A DNA stretch of 64,000 bases. Origin: Echria macrotheca (lineage: Eukaryota > Ascomycota > Sordariomycetes > Sordariales > Schizotheciaceae). Of the stretch, positions 22,396 through 34,496 are shown piece by piece. The notes under the pieces are model-generated. The model worked only from the letters and a program-made list of their open reading frames with translations, was not told the DNA's origin and did not search any database. Positions within the stretch are counted from its first letter, which is position 1. Each line of letters opens with the position of its first letter. The translations under genes and the position numbers were made by a program. The DNA lies in assembly GCA_030411725.1 (NCBI GenBank), contig MU839855.1, forward strand, positions 1 to 64,000, read 5' to 3'.

Positions 22396-25317
22396 TGTAG
22401 CTTGCACATCGTACGAGACAGCTAGCGCCAGCAGCTCCCCGAAGAGCGTGACGTGGCAGGCGCTAAAGCGGCAGTGCACGTCTGACCGGAACACTACGTC
22501 TTGGATCCAAAACCGCGTCTTCTGAATGATGATCGTGCCTGGCCTCGGGCTGAATCTGGGTTCTATTTCACTTGAATTATATTCAGCTCCGAGCTCCTCT
22601 CTGGGACGGCTAGGTTTGGTGAATGGCGGTCCACGAAGGGGACTCTCTGCTGGATAAGTATGGCGGAAACCTGCGTTTCCAGCCATGTCAGCGGATGTGA
22701 TTCGAGGTGTGCGATAAGAGAGAATGGGGGATATCTCGCACAGCGGGTCTTCGTGAAGTAGGCTGGTCTTGTCGGTCTGTCGAATTCCTGATAAGCTGAG
22801 GACGACGGCTCTTGGCCTCCAGTCTGGGTACGGAAGATTGAGAAGCGCAGTAGGCAACTGGTACAGCATCTCTAATCGATTCAAGTCGATCCGATCTTAA
22901 TTTTGGGGTAATTGAAGCCGAGTAACTTATAGTTACCGTGACATGTGAGAATATGTCGTGAGGGAATTCGATAAAGGTGAGCAGGGGGTGCCTAACTGAG
23001 TAGCTGAGAAGGTCAGGAAGTTGTCAAGCCCCGCTTTACCCATGAAGTTACGCCCGAAACTGGTCAGCTCGATATGGTTAGAGAGGTAGGTAGTCAAGAC
23101 TGTCTGTATCTTCTACTTCGACAAAGTCGCAATCACGGATTTCAAGAATAACGAGCTCTTCTGCTGCGGGAGGCTGGATCGCATTTTTAATCCAGTTATA
23201 AGTGTCCGGAGAAGTCTACACTTTTAATATCCTGGCATATCGTTACTTGGAAGAGATTCTCAGTCGCCAAAGCCACGTTTGGCCCACCCTCGCACACCCC
23301 GGGTATCACATGTGCCCTGCTACACGTTTATTCGCATCCTATCGCATTACAACGCCCTGCTACACCTTGCTACACCTGGCAGCATCCCACTTCACTGCAC
23401 CCATTAGGGCAATTAGTATACACGGCTGAAGATGCCTCAGGTAAAGTTCCGAGAGCCCGCATAATCCCGCCTAACAACAAAAGCTCTAGATCTACCCCAA
23501 GAGATACTAATAATACAGCTGAGGAGGCACTCCCCTCACTCTACATCTATAAACTAATCGCATATAATATCCGTTATAATCTCAACCAAACAATAAAGTG
23601 AAACTTGCCAGATAATTTTAAGAGACAAGACAAAATAAGGATTTAGAGGCGAAGCCCCAGCCCTATTTTAGAAAGTTCAGCAACCATTCAACTTTTATAG
23701 TCTACTTACTTTAGGAGCAACCATAATAGGAAGTATCGCCATGCTTGTACAACGCTTGCTCAAGCCGGATAACAGAAGACTACGCCTGGACGAATTCCAG
23801 CAATGTGAGGTATGTTCCGTCAGCCTCCATTTGAGAGCCTCAACAGCTGACTGCCTCGACCAGATACACCCCACGCACGCGCAGCCGGTGTAACACCTAG
23901 CGCGACAACTATCCTAGAAATAGCTAAATGATGGATTTCGTCTCGCGGTCTACGGCAAACCCTCAAGTTCGGGAATTATCAACGTATATCGAACTTCTTC
24001 GACTCGCAGCTTTTATTACGTTATAGACGTTCCGGTACAATTAGTCCTAAGGTATTTGGATAGGTAGCTAAACCATATTTCCTTCGGTAAACCAACCACG
24101 TCGCCGATGGCTGACCAACTACATGTAGCACATCTTCGTGGTTGGTTAACTCAATCAATTGTTAACCACATTGTGGTTAACCAACCACATAAATTACTCA
24201 TTTGTGGTTGGTTAATTTAATCGACAGCTAACCATACCGAGTCGTAGATTTGTCAACTAGGTAATCTAAGATTCGGTATTAACTGCCTTTAGGTATGCAG
24301 ATATATCGGTTCGCCCTCAGCAGTTTCCCGCGCATAAGGTTATTACCGCTTGCGTTTCCCGATACTTCATCTCGAGAAATGGATGTCGAGTAATAACTGG
24401 CCGTTGTAAAGTGGTATATTGTTAACTATGTGATGGCAATACGCATGTATAGATCCTCGGTCTGTGTCAGTCGGGCACAGCGCCACAACGTATCACTGAC
24501 AGCCTGAGTAAACAACACGCCCCATGGTATTGTACTCGGTGATCATCCTGGCGTCAACCATTTGACGAGAGCCAGTGTGCTGCAATATGCAAGCTGCCTA
24601 GGTAGCTTGGAAAAATCTTGGTTGCATACGATGAATCTGGGCACACGAATACTTTTTTGTTACGAGTCCTATGCTGAGGAGAGATGTAACTGATTTGTCC
24701 TAAGCTTTCGCTGCTTCTTCCCTGAGCTAGGGTAGTGATCCCATAAGTCGCTGCTGCACAGCCCCACCTCCTTTCGATGTCACCCGCAGTGGCCGAGTTT
24801 CTGGCATATACTGGTACATATTCTGGCGCCGCTAAATGAGGGCCCGCACTTAAAGAAAGCCAATTAGTTGCGTTTCGCCGAGGCCGATCAGGAAGCCGAG
24901 CGATGGTTCAGGACACCACCTCTGGCCCGGTATCCCTAGGCCCAACGACTCTCGGCTCCGTCTCAGCTACCGCTGCCCTTAGCCCCAAGTCCACGCACCA
25001 GAGCTGGCTCAGGCTTGTACCGATTGTTATGCCGCGATGGACGCCATTATGACTGGCCCGTCGAGTTCCACCGGCGGCCCCGTGGCGAGCGGCGACAGGG
25101 ACCCAGGCCGCCCGGCCGGGAGAACGACGGCGAACGACGAGAAATGCTCGAGCCTTAAACCTGTGACCACATTTGCACACTGTTCGAGTCAAGGTGCTTT
25201 GAAGCCGGATATAGTGCTTGGGTGAGGTTGAGTGTCAGATTCAGATAATGATTCAACCCAATTTCATGCTCCCCGATTGCTATGATGTCCAGGAGCACCT
25301 CCTCGGCTCGAGACGTC
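22396..25317. other. Gene-poor region; palindromic GGTTAACC cluster near 24.1 kb
   Basis: A 184-codon minus frame (22884-22330) overlaps the repeat array and shows no recognised motif, so it is not called. At 24080-24240 there is a dense set of direct and inverted TGGTTGGTTAA / TTAACCAACCA motifs. The remaining sequence has only short frames; none extends across plausible introns. Confidence 0.45.
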
Positions 25318-25439
25318 TTAAATAACCGAATAATCCAATTCAGTTTGTCTTTCCACATATGGAAGCTTTCCCATGTACCTGCTATTGATGGTCGAAACAA
25401 CCTCGAGCAGGTGCTTGAACGACATGGAGATCTTAGAGG

Positions 25440-28400
25440 TTACCTCGCTTCCCCTGACTTCGCTGCGCCATCTCCACTCTCGCTCCCGATACTCTTCCTC
25501 CCCGCCAAGCCAATCGCAAACTGTTCCATCGGTACCGCCAACAAGATCTCAAACAAGCTCACATCAACCTGGATCTCCCTAACGATCCAGCTCCGGACCT
25601 CCATCGCCACAAGGGAATCGACACCATATGTATACAGCGGCCGCGCAGGATCAATCTCGGACTCGGGCGTCCGTAGAATCTCAGCCACCTTTGCAATCAG
25701 AGCGTGGGTGATGATCTGTGCAATCTCGTCTTTGGACTTTGCTTCTCGTAGTCTAGCGCCAACTGTCTCGGCAGGTCCATCTTGCGAGGCGGATTCGTCG
25801 AAGAGTGCGAGATGAGAGAAGCGCGGATGACCGAGATAGGCCGGACGAGGCATCCCGGACTTGGCCGCGATGGCGCTCGTGGCCAGGCCGGTGATTATCT
25901 GAGTTTCTGGCTCGTTCTGCAGCTGCCCATTGATCACAGCGCGCATGAGCCCGTGAAACTCGTACTCGTGGATTCCAAGGTGCTGCTCCATAGCAGCCAA
26001 GTCGCCCGCTGCACCCTTCTCTGCGAGGACACCCACATCTAGCATGATGCCCAAGTCCACGGACACAGCTTTGAGGCCGAGTTGGCGTCGATGCCGGGCT
26101 AGCCCGTCTTGATAAGCTCCAGCGGCAGCGTAGTTGGCCTGGCCACGATTGCCAAAGACACTGGCGCACGAGGAGAGGATGATGAAGAAGTCGAGGTCGT
26201 GGTGACATGGAAACGCTTCATGAAGATTCCACGTCCCTTGAACCTTTGGCCGCGTCGCCTCGCGCCACTGGTCGTGTGTCATGTTTGCAAAGACCCCGTC
26301 CCTCAGCACCATGGCCATCTGGACGACGCCACGTATGGGCGGAAGCGCGAGGGCGCACGACCTCAGCGCCTCGTTGAGTGAATCTCTGTCGGCGACATCC
26401 GCTTTGTACACTTGAACTGTGCAGCCGTCGGCCCGGAGCTTGTCGATGGTATCCTTAGCAGCTGCGGAAGATTCCGCTCCGTGCCGAGATAGGAAGGCAA
26501 GGTGGCGAGCCCCTGAGCTGATCATCATGGACGCCAAGCTCCGACCCAGGCCGCCTAAACCTCCAACCAGTAGGTAGGTCGCCGAGGGATCTAGCTGCAG
26601 AAGGTCTCGTGGCCGCCGGAGCACAGGCACCTCGTTCGGCCCCTCGTATGATAACACGAGCTTCCCCTGGTGCTTCCCTGCCTGCATCAACCGAAACGCG
26701 TCCTGGTGCTGGGCCACGGGATACACAGTCAGCGGCACCGGTGCACGGATGATGCCTTTCCTCAGGTTGGCAAAGGTCTCGGCAACTATGCCCTGCATGA
26801 GCTGCGGCGCCTCCTCCATCATGGCCCAGAGATTGATCAGCGTGAAGGTAGTCTGCTTGGCGAAGGGAAGCATGTCTAGCCGCGTGTTGCCGACGACGTC
26901 GCGCATGCCGATTTCGACAAAGGTGCCGAAAGGGGCAAGACAGTAGAAGCTCTGGCGTAAGAGTTCACCGGCAAGGGAATTGAGCACGCAATCGACGCCG
27001 CGGTTGTCTGTGGCGCGCTTGATACCTGTGACGAAGCTGGTATCGCGGCTGCTGAAGATCTGGTCGTCACGAAGGCCGTACTCGTCGCGAAGCAGAGCTC
27101 GCTTCTCTCTCGATCCCACCGTGGTGTAGATCCGAAGCCCGAGATGCTGGGCCAGCTGGATGGCAGCTTGTCCCACGCCACCTGCCCCGGAATGGATCAA
27201 GACCGACTGGCCCGGACGGAGGCGAGCGAGATTGACGAGGGCATGGTAGGCCGTGCAGTGGACAACACCGATGGCAGCGCCTTCGGCAAATGAAGTCGTG
27301 TCTGGGAGCATCTCGCACATTGACTCGTGGGCACGAACAACGGTTGCGTGTGCTCCCCGCGTCTGGGCGCAGACGCGATCCCCGGGCTGGAACTTGGTAA
27401 CAGCGGTTCCTGCGCGTCGTACGATGCCGCTGGCCTCACAACCCAGAAGAGTGTCCGGGAGAATTCCCATGGTACACATGATATCGCGGAAACTGTAGGT
27501 GAACTTGTTAGCCAGCTTTCAACAACAAAGCGCTAGAGTGTAGCTTACTTGACTCCCGAAGCCTTGACTTCAATCTCCACCTCATTCTCACCGAGAGGCT
27601 GCAGTGTCCTGTCATCCGGATGGAAGTACAATGTGTCCAGCAGACCTGCCTTGCGTATGGCTAAACGCAGAGGATGCGGTGTCTCATCCATCGGGAGCAG
27701 CTTGGTGAGCTCATAAGTGTGCTCGTGCACCCGGTCGTCTTGGGCCGCATCCATCACCACCCGGCTGACATGAAGCACTCCATCTTGTTCGCAAAACTCA
27801 TCGTCACTCGTGGGCGACGTTGCAAGTCGTACTACTAGATCCGCTTGACCGTCGTGCGGGCCTTGGCTACCAGACAGCTTCAGGGTCTGGATCCTGCGGT
27901 CAGGCATCTCGTTGCGAACGGTCCTCGCCATGCCAACCATTAGCTCTGCAGATGGTCCTTCGATGCCTGTTACCCAGATCATACGCGGAATGTGGAGTAT
28001 CACGGTCTTGAGGGAAGCGTAGTCGGCAGCCGAGATGTCTTGCAGAAAGGGATGTTCCAGCTCCAAGAGAGAGATACACTCCGTGTAAGACGACAGGTCC
28101 TCGTCAACCTTTGGGGGCTCGTCGTCCCAACTCCTAGCCGTGATGTTCAGTCCGGCCTCCCGGAGACGCGATGCCACTTGGGAACCAAGTCCACTTGCCG
28201 TCTCGGTTGCGGATGTCAATTGGAGAAGCAACACACTGCGTTGACGCTGCTGCTGTGGGGGGGCTGCATCATCATGCCCCGGCAATTTGGAGAAAACTAG
28301 GCAAGACTTGCTATCGTTCGGGGTTTCATACTTGTAACCGTTGTCGGAAAAAAGCTGCTGGACCATCGACAGGTCAAGATGTCGGTGTACCTCACATACA

Positions 28401-31400
28401 ACTCGGCCTCTAGAGTTCAAGGCCCTGGTGAGTTTAGACAACAGTTTTCCGTCGTGTTCTGCATTCTCGCGCGCGAAGAGCTTAATCGATGATATCGCCA
28501 CGATGTCGAACTTGGAGTTCCGAGTGGCGGGGAAGGCGTCGTCGCACTCTAGTAGGTCGAGGACATGTAAGCCTTCTTCCTTCTCCGAGCACGAGCCGTT
28601 CGAGTCCGTCTGATCGCCATGTAACTTTGGCATCGCGATAGTGTACGAGCCGGCTGGCCTGTCTGGACAAGTTCGTTCAAGCGCCCTGAGGAGTGATGAT
28701 GAGTCGAACGTCTGATCGGCTACCTCCAAGATGGAGACTGAGGGGTCGCAGTGCACCATCGCCATGACCGCGCTGACGGCAGCGCTTGAGTCGTCACTGT
28801 CAGCGCTCTGGTTCATGTTCCGAGTCGAGAACAGTCTCGCCATCTCGTCCCCGGTGAGCAAGTCCACAGCAGGCTCCCAGGCTGTCCTGGCGCACAACTT
28901 CCTGATCACGTCCTTCAAGGCATCGTGGGCATCTCGTTCGAGATCTTGGATCTCGGTACTAGAGTAGCCTCGGAGCTTGACGGCGACAAAAGATCGCTGC
29001 TCGTCGAAGAAGGTGATGTCACTGCAGACCTCGCGAAGGCCCCGTTCCCCGACGGCGCAGTAACCGCGCAGTAGGGTGCCTGGGTCCGACGAGATGCGGG
29101 CGGACACCTCGAGCTCATCGATGCACTGTGGAACAAAGGCCCTCATCCTGCCGCGCGCTACAAGCGGCCCGCACACCGGCTGTAGGATGGAGTCGAGCGT
29201 GGCGGGGTGGATAAGGTGCGTCCAGCCCGTCTGGCCGGTGCTGAAGCTCTGGCAGTGCTCAGGAACCGTGACCTCGGCGGTGACGTGGAGGTTAGAGCCG
29301 AGGACCCGTAGTCGCGTGATATTGCGGAACTTGTCGCCCCAGAGGAGGCCGGCGGTGGATGTGGCATGGTAGAAAGATTCGGATGTAATCTCTACTGCGC
29401 CCTGCGCTGATTCGAGACTCTCGTGCTCCGCGACAAGAGACTGTAGCTCCTCGGAAGCCGCTCGCGTTGCGTGCTCGTCTGGATTCGTAGCCTCGTACAG
29501 AATGGACACGAGACCGTGGCATTTTTGCTGCAGCTCGCCTCCATCCTGGGAGGTCGACACGGAAAATTCCCACCAGGAACTCGAATCCGAGGTACGTGTC
29601 CCTAGGAGATGCGGCCGCAGGTGTACACTCGTCTCGACGTCGACGCTCTCGGTCATGACTGTTGCTGCGGGGATCCGGATGTCGCGCAGCTTCCACGCTC
29701 GCAGCTCCTTGCCCGGGTCGGCCAGCTGCCGGGCGGCCTCGATCACCATGACGAGGTACGCCGTGGCGGGGTACAAGATGGACGAATGGATATTATGATC
29801 GCGGATCCAGGGCTCCTCCGACAAGCGCAGGTAGCCTCGCCAGAGATGCTCGCCGACGCCAGGCTGGGTGATCTGGGCACCTAAGAGACTCCTCCTCGGG
29901 TGGTCGCGACGCACAAACTCCCTGGTCTGTCGCGACTCGGGCCAGTAGCGTGTTGTATGGTTCCAGGGGTACGGGCGGAGGTCACATAGCGTTGCAGGTT
30001 TGGAATTTGCGCTGTGCGCGTTCACGGCGGCCATGTCGATGCGACAGCCACGGGCGTAGAGGGCCCCGGCCAGCTCGAGAGCCGAAGCTATGGCGTCTTG
30101 GCCCCTGCGGAGTGCAGAGTGATAGAGGATTTTCCCTACCCCGAGCGTTTCGACCGTCTCAGTGAAGGCGGACTGGAGAGCCGGATGCGGACCGACCTCG
30201 ACCACCATGTCGACGACCTTGACCAGTGCCTCGGGGCCTTCTCTCGTCTGCGATGCCGGGGCTACGAACTCGCGAACACCGCTGTCAAAGAGGACCGGCG
30301 AGATCATGTTGCGAACCCAGTACGCCGGCCCCAGCTCGTCCCCGCCAACCATGCCCGCCTGCACGCTGGAGATCATGATCGGTGCGTCGTAGTTGCCATG
30401 GTCGGCCAGACCCATGGTATTGATGCTCGTAATCATCTCGCCGTAGATATCCGCGACCTGTTGCATATGACTGGAATGGTACGCGTTGTCGACCTTCAGC
30501 TGCCTCGAAAACACAGCTTTCTCCTTCAGGATGGACTGCAGTTGCGCAAGACCTGCGATGTCTCCGGAGATGGTGACATTCTTGGGTGAGTTGATGCACG
30601 AGACTACAAGCTTCCCCGTCTTGACTTGTGAGATGAAGTGCTCGGCCTCGTCGACGCTGCAACCAACGGCCATCATTCCACCCTTGCCGCTGATATGAGC
30701 CGAGACGGTGCCTCTGAAGTAGGCAATCTTGATGGCATCTCGCATGCTGATGACGCCCGCGCAGTAGGCCGCGGCTATCTCTCCGCTCGAATGGCCAACA
30801 ACCCTCTCCGGAACCACATTCCACGAAGCCAGAAGTTCCACCAAGGCGATCTGGAGGATGGTGCAGATTGGCTGACTGTACTCTGGACGGTCGATACGAG
30901 AAACACCGACGGGGGCGCGGAGCTCGTCCCAGACGCTCCACGAGCATCCTATCCCGGCGAGAATGGTGTCGGCAGCATCGACCGTGTTCTGGAATATTGC
31001 ATACCGGGCGAGCTCGGTGCCCATGCGCGCCCACTGTGCACCCTGGCCGGTGAAGACGAACCCGATCCGGGGTGGGACGTGGGACCGCGTGGCCGAGCTG
31101 CCGTCTTCTCCACCGAGGAGCTTGACGAGTTCGGCACGGCTGGATGCGACGTAGAAGGACTTCCAGTTCATCCGACTCCGCCTTGTTCCCAGCGTATACG
31201 CCAGGTTGCCGAGGTAGGTCGGCTTTTCAGCGACTCGTTGGAGCTGAAGGGACAGCGTCCGCGCGGACCGCACGATCCCTGCTTGATCGGATGCGCTCAG
31301 CACGAAGAGGAGGGGTGGTGACGGATCGAGGTCGTCCTTGGGGTCGATGCGGTCGCCGTTTGCTATTGTCGGCGTATCGTATCGGCTGCCGTCTTCGAGG

Positions 31401-32887
31401 ATGACGTGCGCATTCGTCCCTCCCATGCCAAAGGAGTTGACAGACATTCGGCGCACCGGCGCTGAAGGCCACTCCAGGAGCTCCGTAGGGACCGAGAGGT
31501 TCCATGCGTCAAGGTGGATACTGGGGTTGGGCTTCCGGAAGTAGAGATTGGGTGGCAGCAGTCCCCTCTCGAGTGCGAGAACGCCCTTGATGACCCCTGC
31601 GACACCGGAGCCTGCTTCGAGATGTCCAATCTATATCTCATTGTTAGTGACACTCTAACCAGTACGATGCCATGGCTTACATTGGGCTTGACGCTTCCGA
31701 CAATCAGACATCTGCCTTTTCGCGTAGCGACTGCCTGCCCGATCGTCTCTCCGATGGCGCGTAGCTCGATGGGGTCTCCTGCTTTTGTCCCGGTCCCCTT
31801 TGTCGAACGCGACAAGTTAGCTGCTGGAATGGTGGGAGAATCCGGGGAGAGCATGCAGAGAACAGCAAGCTTTCACTTACATGACATTCCACGTATTGCG
31901 TCTCGCCCATGCTCAAGCCCGCACGAGCGTAGACGTCGCGAATCAAGCTCGCCTGCGCATCAGCGCTCGGCAGAGAGATGCCCTGCGTGAATCCGTCCTG
32001 GTTGCATCCCGAACCACGAATGATGGCTCGGATGGGATTGCCGTCGTGAAGCGCGTCATCGAGCCGCTTCAGAATGACGACGCCGCAGCCTTCGCCCCGA
32101 CCATACCCGTCTCCGGTGGCATCAAAGGTCTTGCAGATTCCATCGCTACTGAGGAATCCCTGATTCGCCAGGTGCATGAAGGCTTCGGGACCGAGCATCA
32201 TGTTGACGCCGCCGACTGCCACCATCGTCGACTCACCGGCTCTGATGCTCTGGCAAGCTAGATGCATGGCCACAAGGCTCGACGAGCACGCCGTGTTCAC
32301 CGTCATGCTGGGCCCCTTGAGGTTGAGGAACCACGAGACTCGGTTGGAGATCAGCTCGGTGACGGCACCTCGGCCAACGTAGCGGGGAGTGCCGTCGATG
32401 TCGCGCGTCTGCGCCACATGCCAGTCGTAGCTTGAGCAGCCCATGAAGCAGCCCGTTGGGGATCCCGACAGCTCCTCCATGGTGATACCGGCGTTCTCGA
32501 AAGCTTCGAAGCACAGCTCTAGAGCGAGTCTCTGCTGCGGATCCACGACCATGGCTTCGGCGTGCGTGATGTTAAAGAAATTCGCGTCAAACGTGGAGAT
32601 GTCCTGCGAGAGGTAGTGGGCTCCTTTGGTCGGTATGGTGTGCAGCTTGTTCTTGGATGGGTGGTAAAAGGCATGCGCGTTGAAGCGCTTGGATGAGGGC
32701 GAGAAGCCATCTGTCACATGGTCAGCAGGTTCCCGTACCTTATTCTCGTTTCCATAAACTGACTTATGCCCTTCTCGAGGAGATCCCAGAACTCGGTTGG
32801 TGTTGACACATCTCCAGGATATCGACATGCCAAGCCAACAATGGCAATCTGATTGCCCGGGTCCTCGCCGTCCTTGATGAGAGTCAT
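25440..32887 (-). CDS. Highly reducing type I polyketide synthase (KS-AT-DH-psiMT-ER-KR-ACP)
   Basis: Five exons (32887-32764, 32710-31881, 31797-31681, 31630-27549, 27492-25440) give about 2401 aa. KS: Cys183 in TACSSS, His318 in ECHGTGT, His360 in KPNIGH. AT: FTGQGAQW and Ser638 in GHSSGE. DH: His969 in RDHNIHSSILYP and Asp1170 in HPATLDSILQ. The methyltransferase region near 1320 reads VSILEVADQTF where active enzymes have a Gly-rich SAM motif, so it is probably non-functional. ER: HSGAGGVGQAA near 1818. KR: LLVGGLGGLGRS. ACP: GVDSL, phosphopantetheine Ser about 2344. No releasing domain is present, as in most HR-PKSs. The enzyme should make a reduced polyketide from malonyl-CoA; the product cannot be predicted. 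In DH the usual HxxxGxxxxP has Ser for Gly. A 61-nt intron (25443-25382) could replace the last codons with a 22-residue tail ending at 25318. Confidence 0.93.
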
Positions 32888-33573
32888 CTTGCTGGGTGGT
32901 TTGACCAGCTTGAAGCTATCGCAATATCGCTGCCTCGAGCTGTTTCAATCGGGCAACACGGGCGAGAACTTGTTGCAGAGTCCCGCAGCCTATTTCATAA
33001 ACACGGAGCTCTGACGATCAAGCAGGCCCTTCCGCTCGGAGTACAGGCCCGGAGTACGGCCTCGGAGCACATCCGGGGCTTTTAGTCCGATTAACCCCGG
33101 GCTGCCACCGCTCTGCTCAATAAGACGGCGGAGAATGAAACATGATTTTCGGCCTTCTTCCTGACGTGGCGCACCTTGGCGGTGTGCCTCTTGATCGCCG
33201 TGGTTTGTGCTGCTGGTTATGGGTTGCGATCACCGCCTAAGTCCGAAGTCCGAGACAAATGACAAATGACACCGAAAAGTGCAATTGAGGTTTTGAGTTG
33301 TCGGTAACTAATATACCATCGTTCGAAGAAATCGTACTTTTTGGTTGCGGACGATCTCGCAGATCTCCGGACATTGAATTATAATGCGGGGGCGTCACAC
33401 CGATTTGATGAGGTTTGAATGGCTCCCCTGTCGATCATCGAGCTGCATGAGGCGACCGCCCCTTCATTCCATGATGAACAAGATAAAGGCAAATATCCTA
33501 GATGTCGTCCTGATATTCAGCCAACCTGCCCAACGACTTCTCTCCCCTTCTCACCCGACAACGACTAAACAAC
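32888..33573. promoter_or_regulatory. Divergent promoter of the PKS and sulfotransferase-like genes
   Basis: 686 bp separate the two start codons with no ORF between. GC-box-like GGGCTTTT and CGGAG/CTCCG stretches occur (33020-33075: CGCTCGGAG, CCCGGAGTACGG, CCTCGGAGCAC), which could be binding sites for Zn2Cys6 regulators (CGG...CGG). No specific factor can be named. The arrangement suggests co-regulation of the pair. Confidence 0.4.
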
Positions 33574-34496
33574 ATGACGAACTTGAAGGACAGATGGCCT
33601 CACCTGGCAGAGGAAGACCGATGGGAAGACCCCCGCCAGCGTACCCGTGTCGTACCCATGGAAGTGCTCGCTCTGGGCTTCTCCCGAACCGGAACCTCAA
33701 GTATGTCTTGCAACTCAACACCACACATGGCATCAGGAAATACTGACATTCACCAGGTATGCGCACCGCCCTCCAGATCCTCGGCATCGCCCCGGTCTGC
33801 CACGGCGAAGACATCGTCTTCCAAACCCTAGACCTCGAAATGATTGCCCAAGGCATCGTCGCCAAATACCAACCATCCGCCGCAACCTGCCCGCCGTTCG
33901 GTCGTAAGGAATTCGACCAGCTCCTCGGCCAATACCGCGCCGTGACCGACCTGCCAATGTCCCATTTTGGCCCCGAACTGATGGAAGCCTACCCTGACGC
34001 AAAGGTCGTCCTCGTCGAACGCGACATCGAATCCTGGTTCAAGAGCTACTCGGAGACCGTAGCGCAAATTCCCTTCCAGCGCGGGTTCGCAAATTGGTTG
34101 ATCAACACCCTGGATCCGCTAACAAGAAGACGGAGACAGCTTGGTGATACGCTCTTTCGCCTTGTGTACCGCGCGGACTCCCGCGAGGGGATTCTTGAGA
34201 CGATGAGGGATGTTTATCGTGAGCATTATGCTGCTATCAGGCAGGCGGCGAGACCGGGTCAGCTTTTGGAGTACAAGCTGGGCAGTGGCTGGGAGCCGCT
34301 CTGCGAGTTTTTGGGCAAGCCGGTACCAGATGTTCCGTTTCCGAGGATCAATGATAGTGCCGAGTTTGCCGAGAAGATTAGACTTGTGAGGATGCATCTG
34401 GCGGTTGGGGTTAGGCGGCGTATTCGAAGGCTTTTGGGCGGATTTGGCGTGGTCGTGGCTGTTGCTCTCGCAGTGGGTTGGAGATGGTTATCATAG
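33574..34496 (+). CDS. P-loop sulfotransferase-like protein (Sulfotransfer_4 type), C-terminal membrane anchor
   Basis: Two exons, 33574-33700 and 33757-34496, with a 56-nt intron (GTATGT, CTGAC, CACCAG), give 288 aa. The 5'-phosphosulfate-binding-like loop is GFSRTGTSS (residues 35-43); the following helix is MRTALQILGI. VVLVERDIESWFKSY (126-140) matches the 3'-phosphate-binding strand and helix. The tail (about 270-286) is a hydrophobic helix, VVVAVALAVGW. Members of this fungal family are often annotated 'NAD-dependent epimerase/dehydratase' in error, and few have been tested. Divergent placement next to the HR-PKS suggests a tailoring or transfer role in the same pathway, which is inference. 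Both splice junctions keep frame with no stops. Confidence 0.8.

Noticed and set aside
22330..22884. 184-codon minus frame
   Set aside because: No motif, overlaps the 113-bp satellite, and no flanking splice partners; left uncalled.
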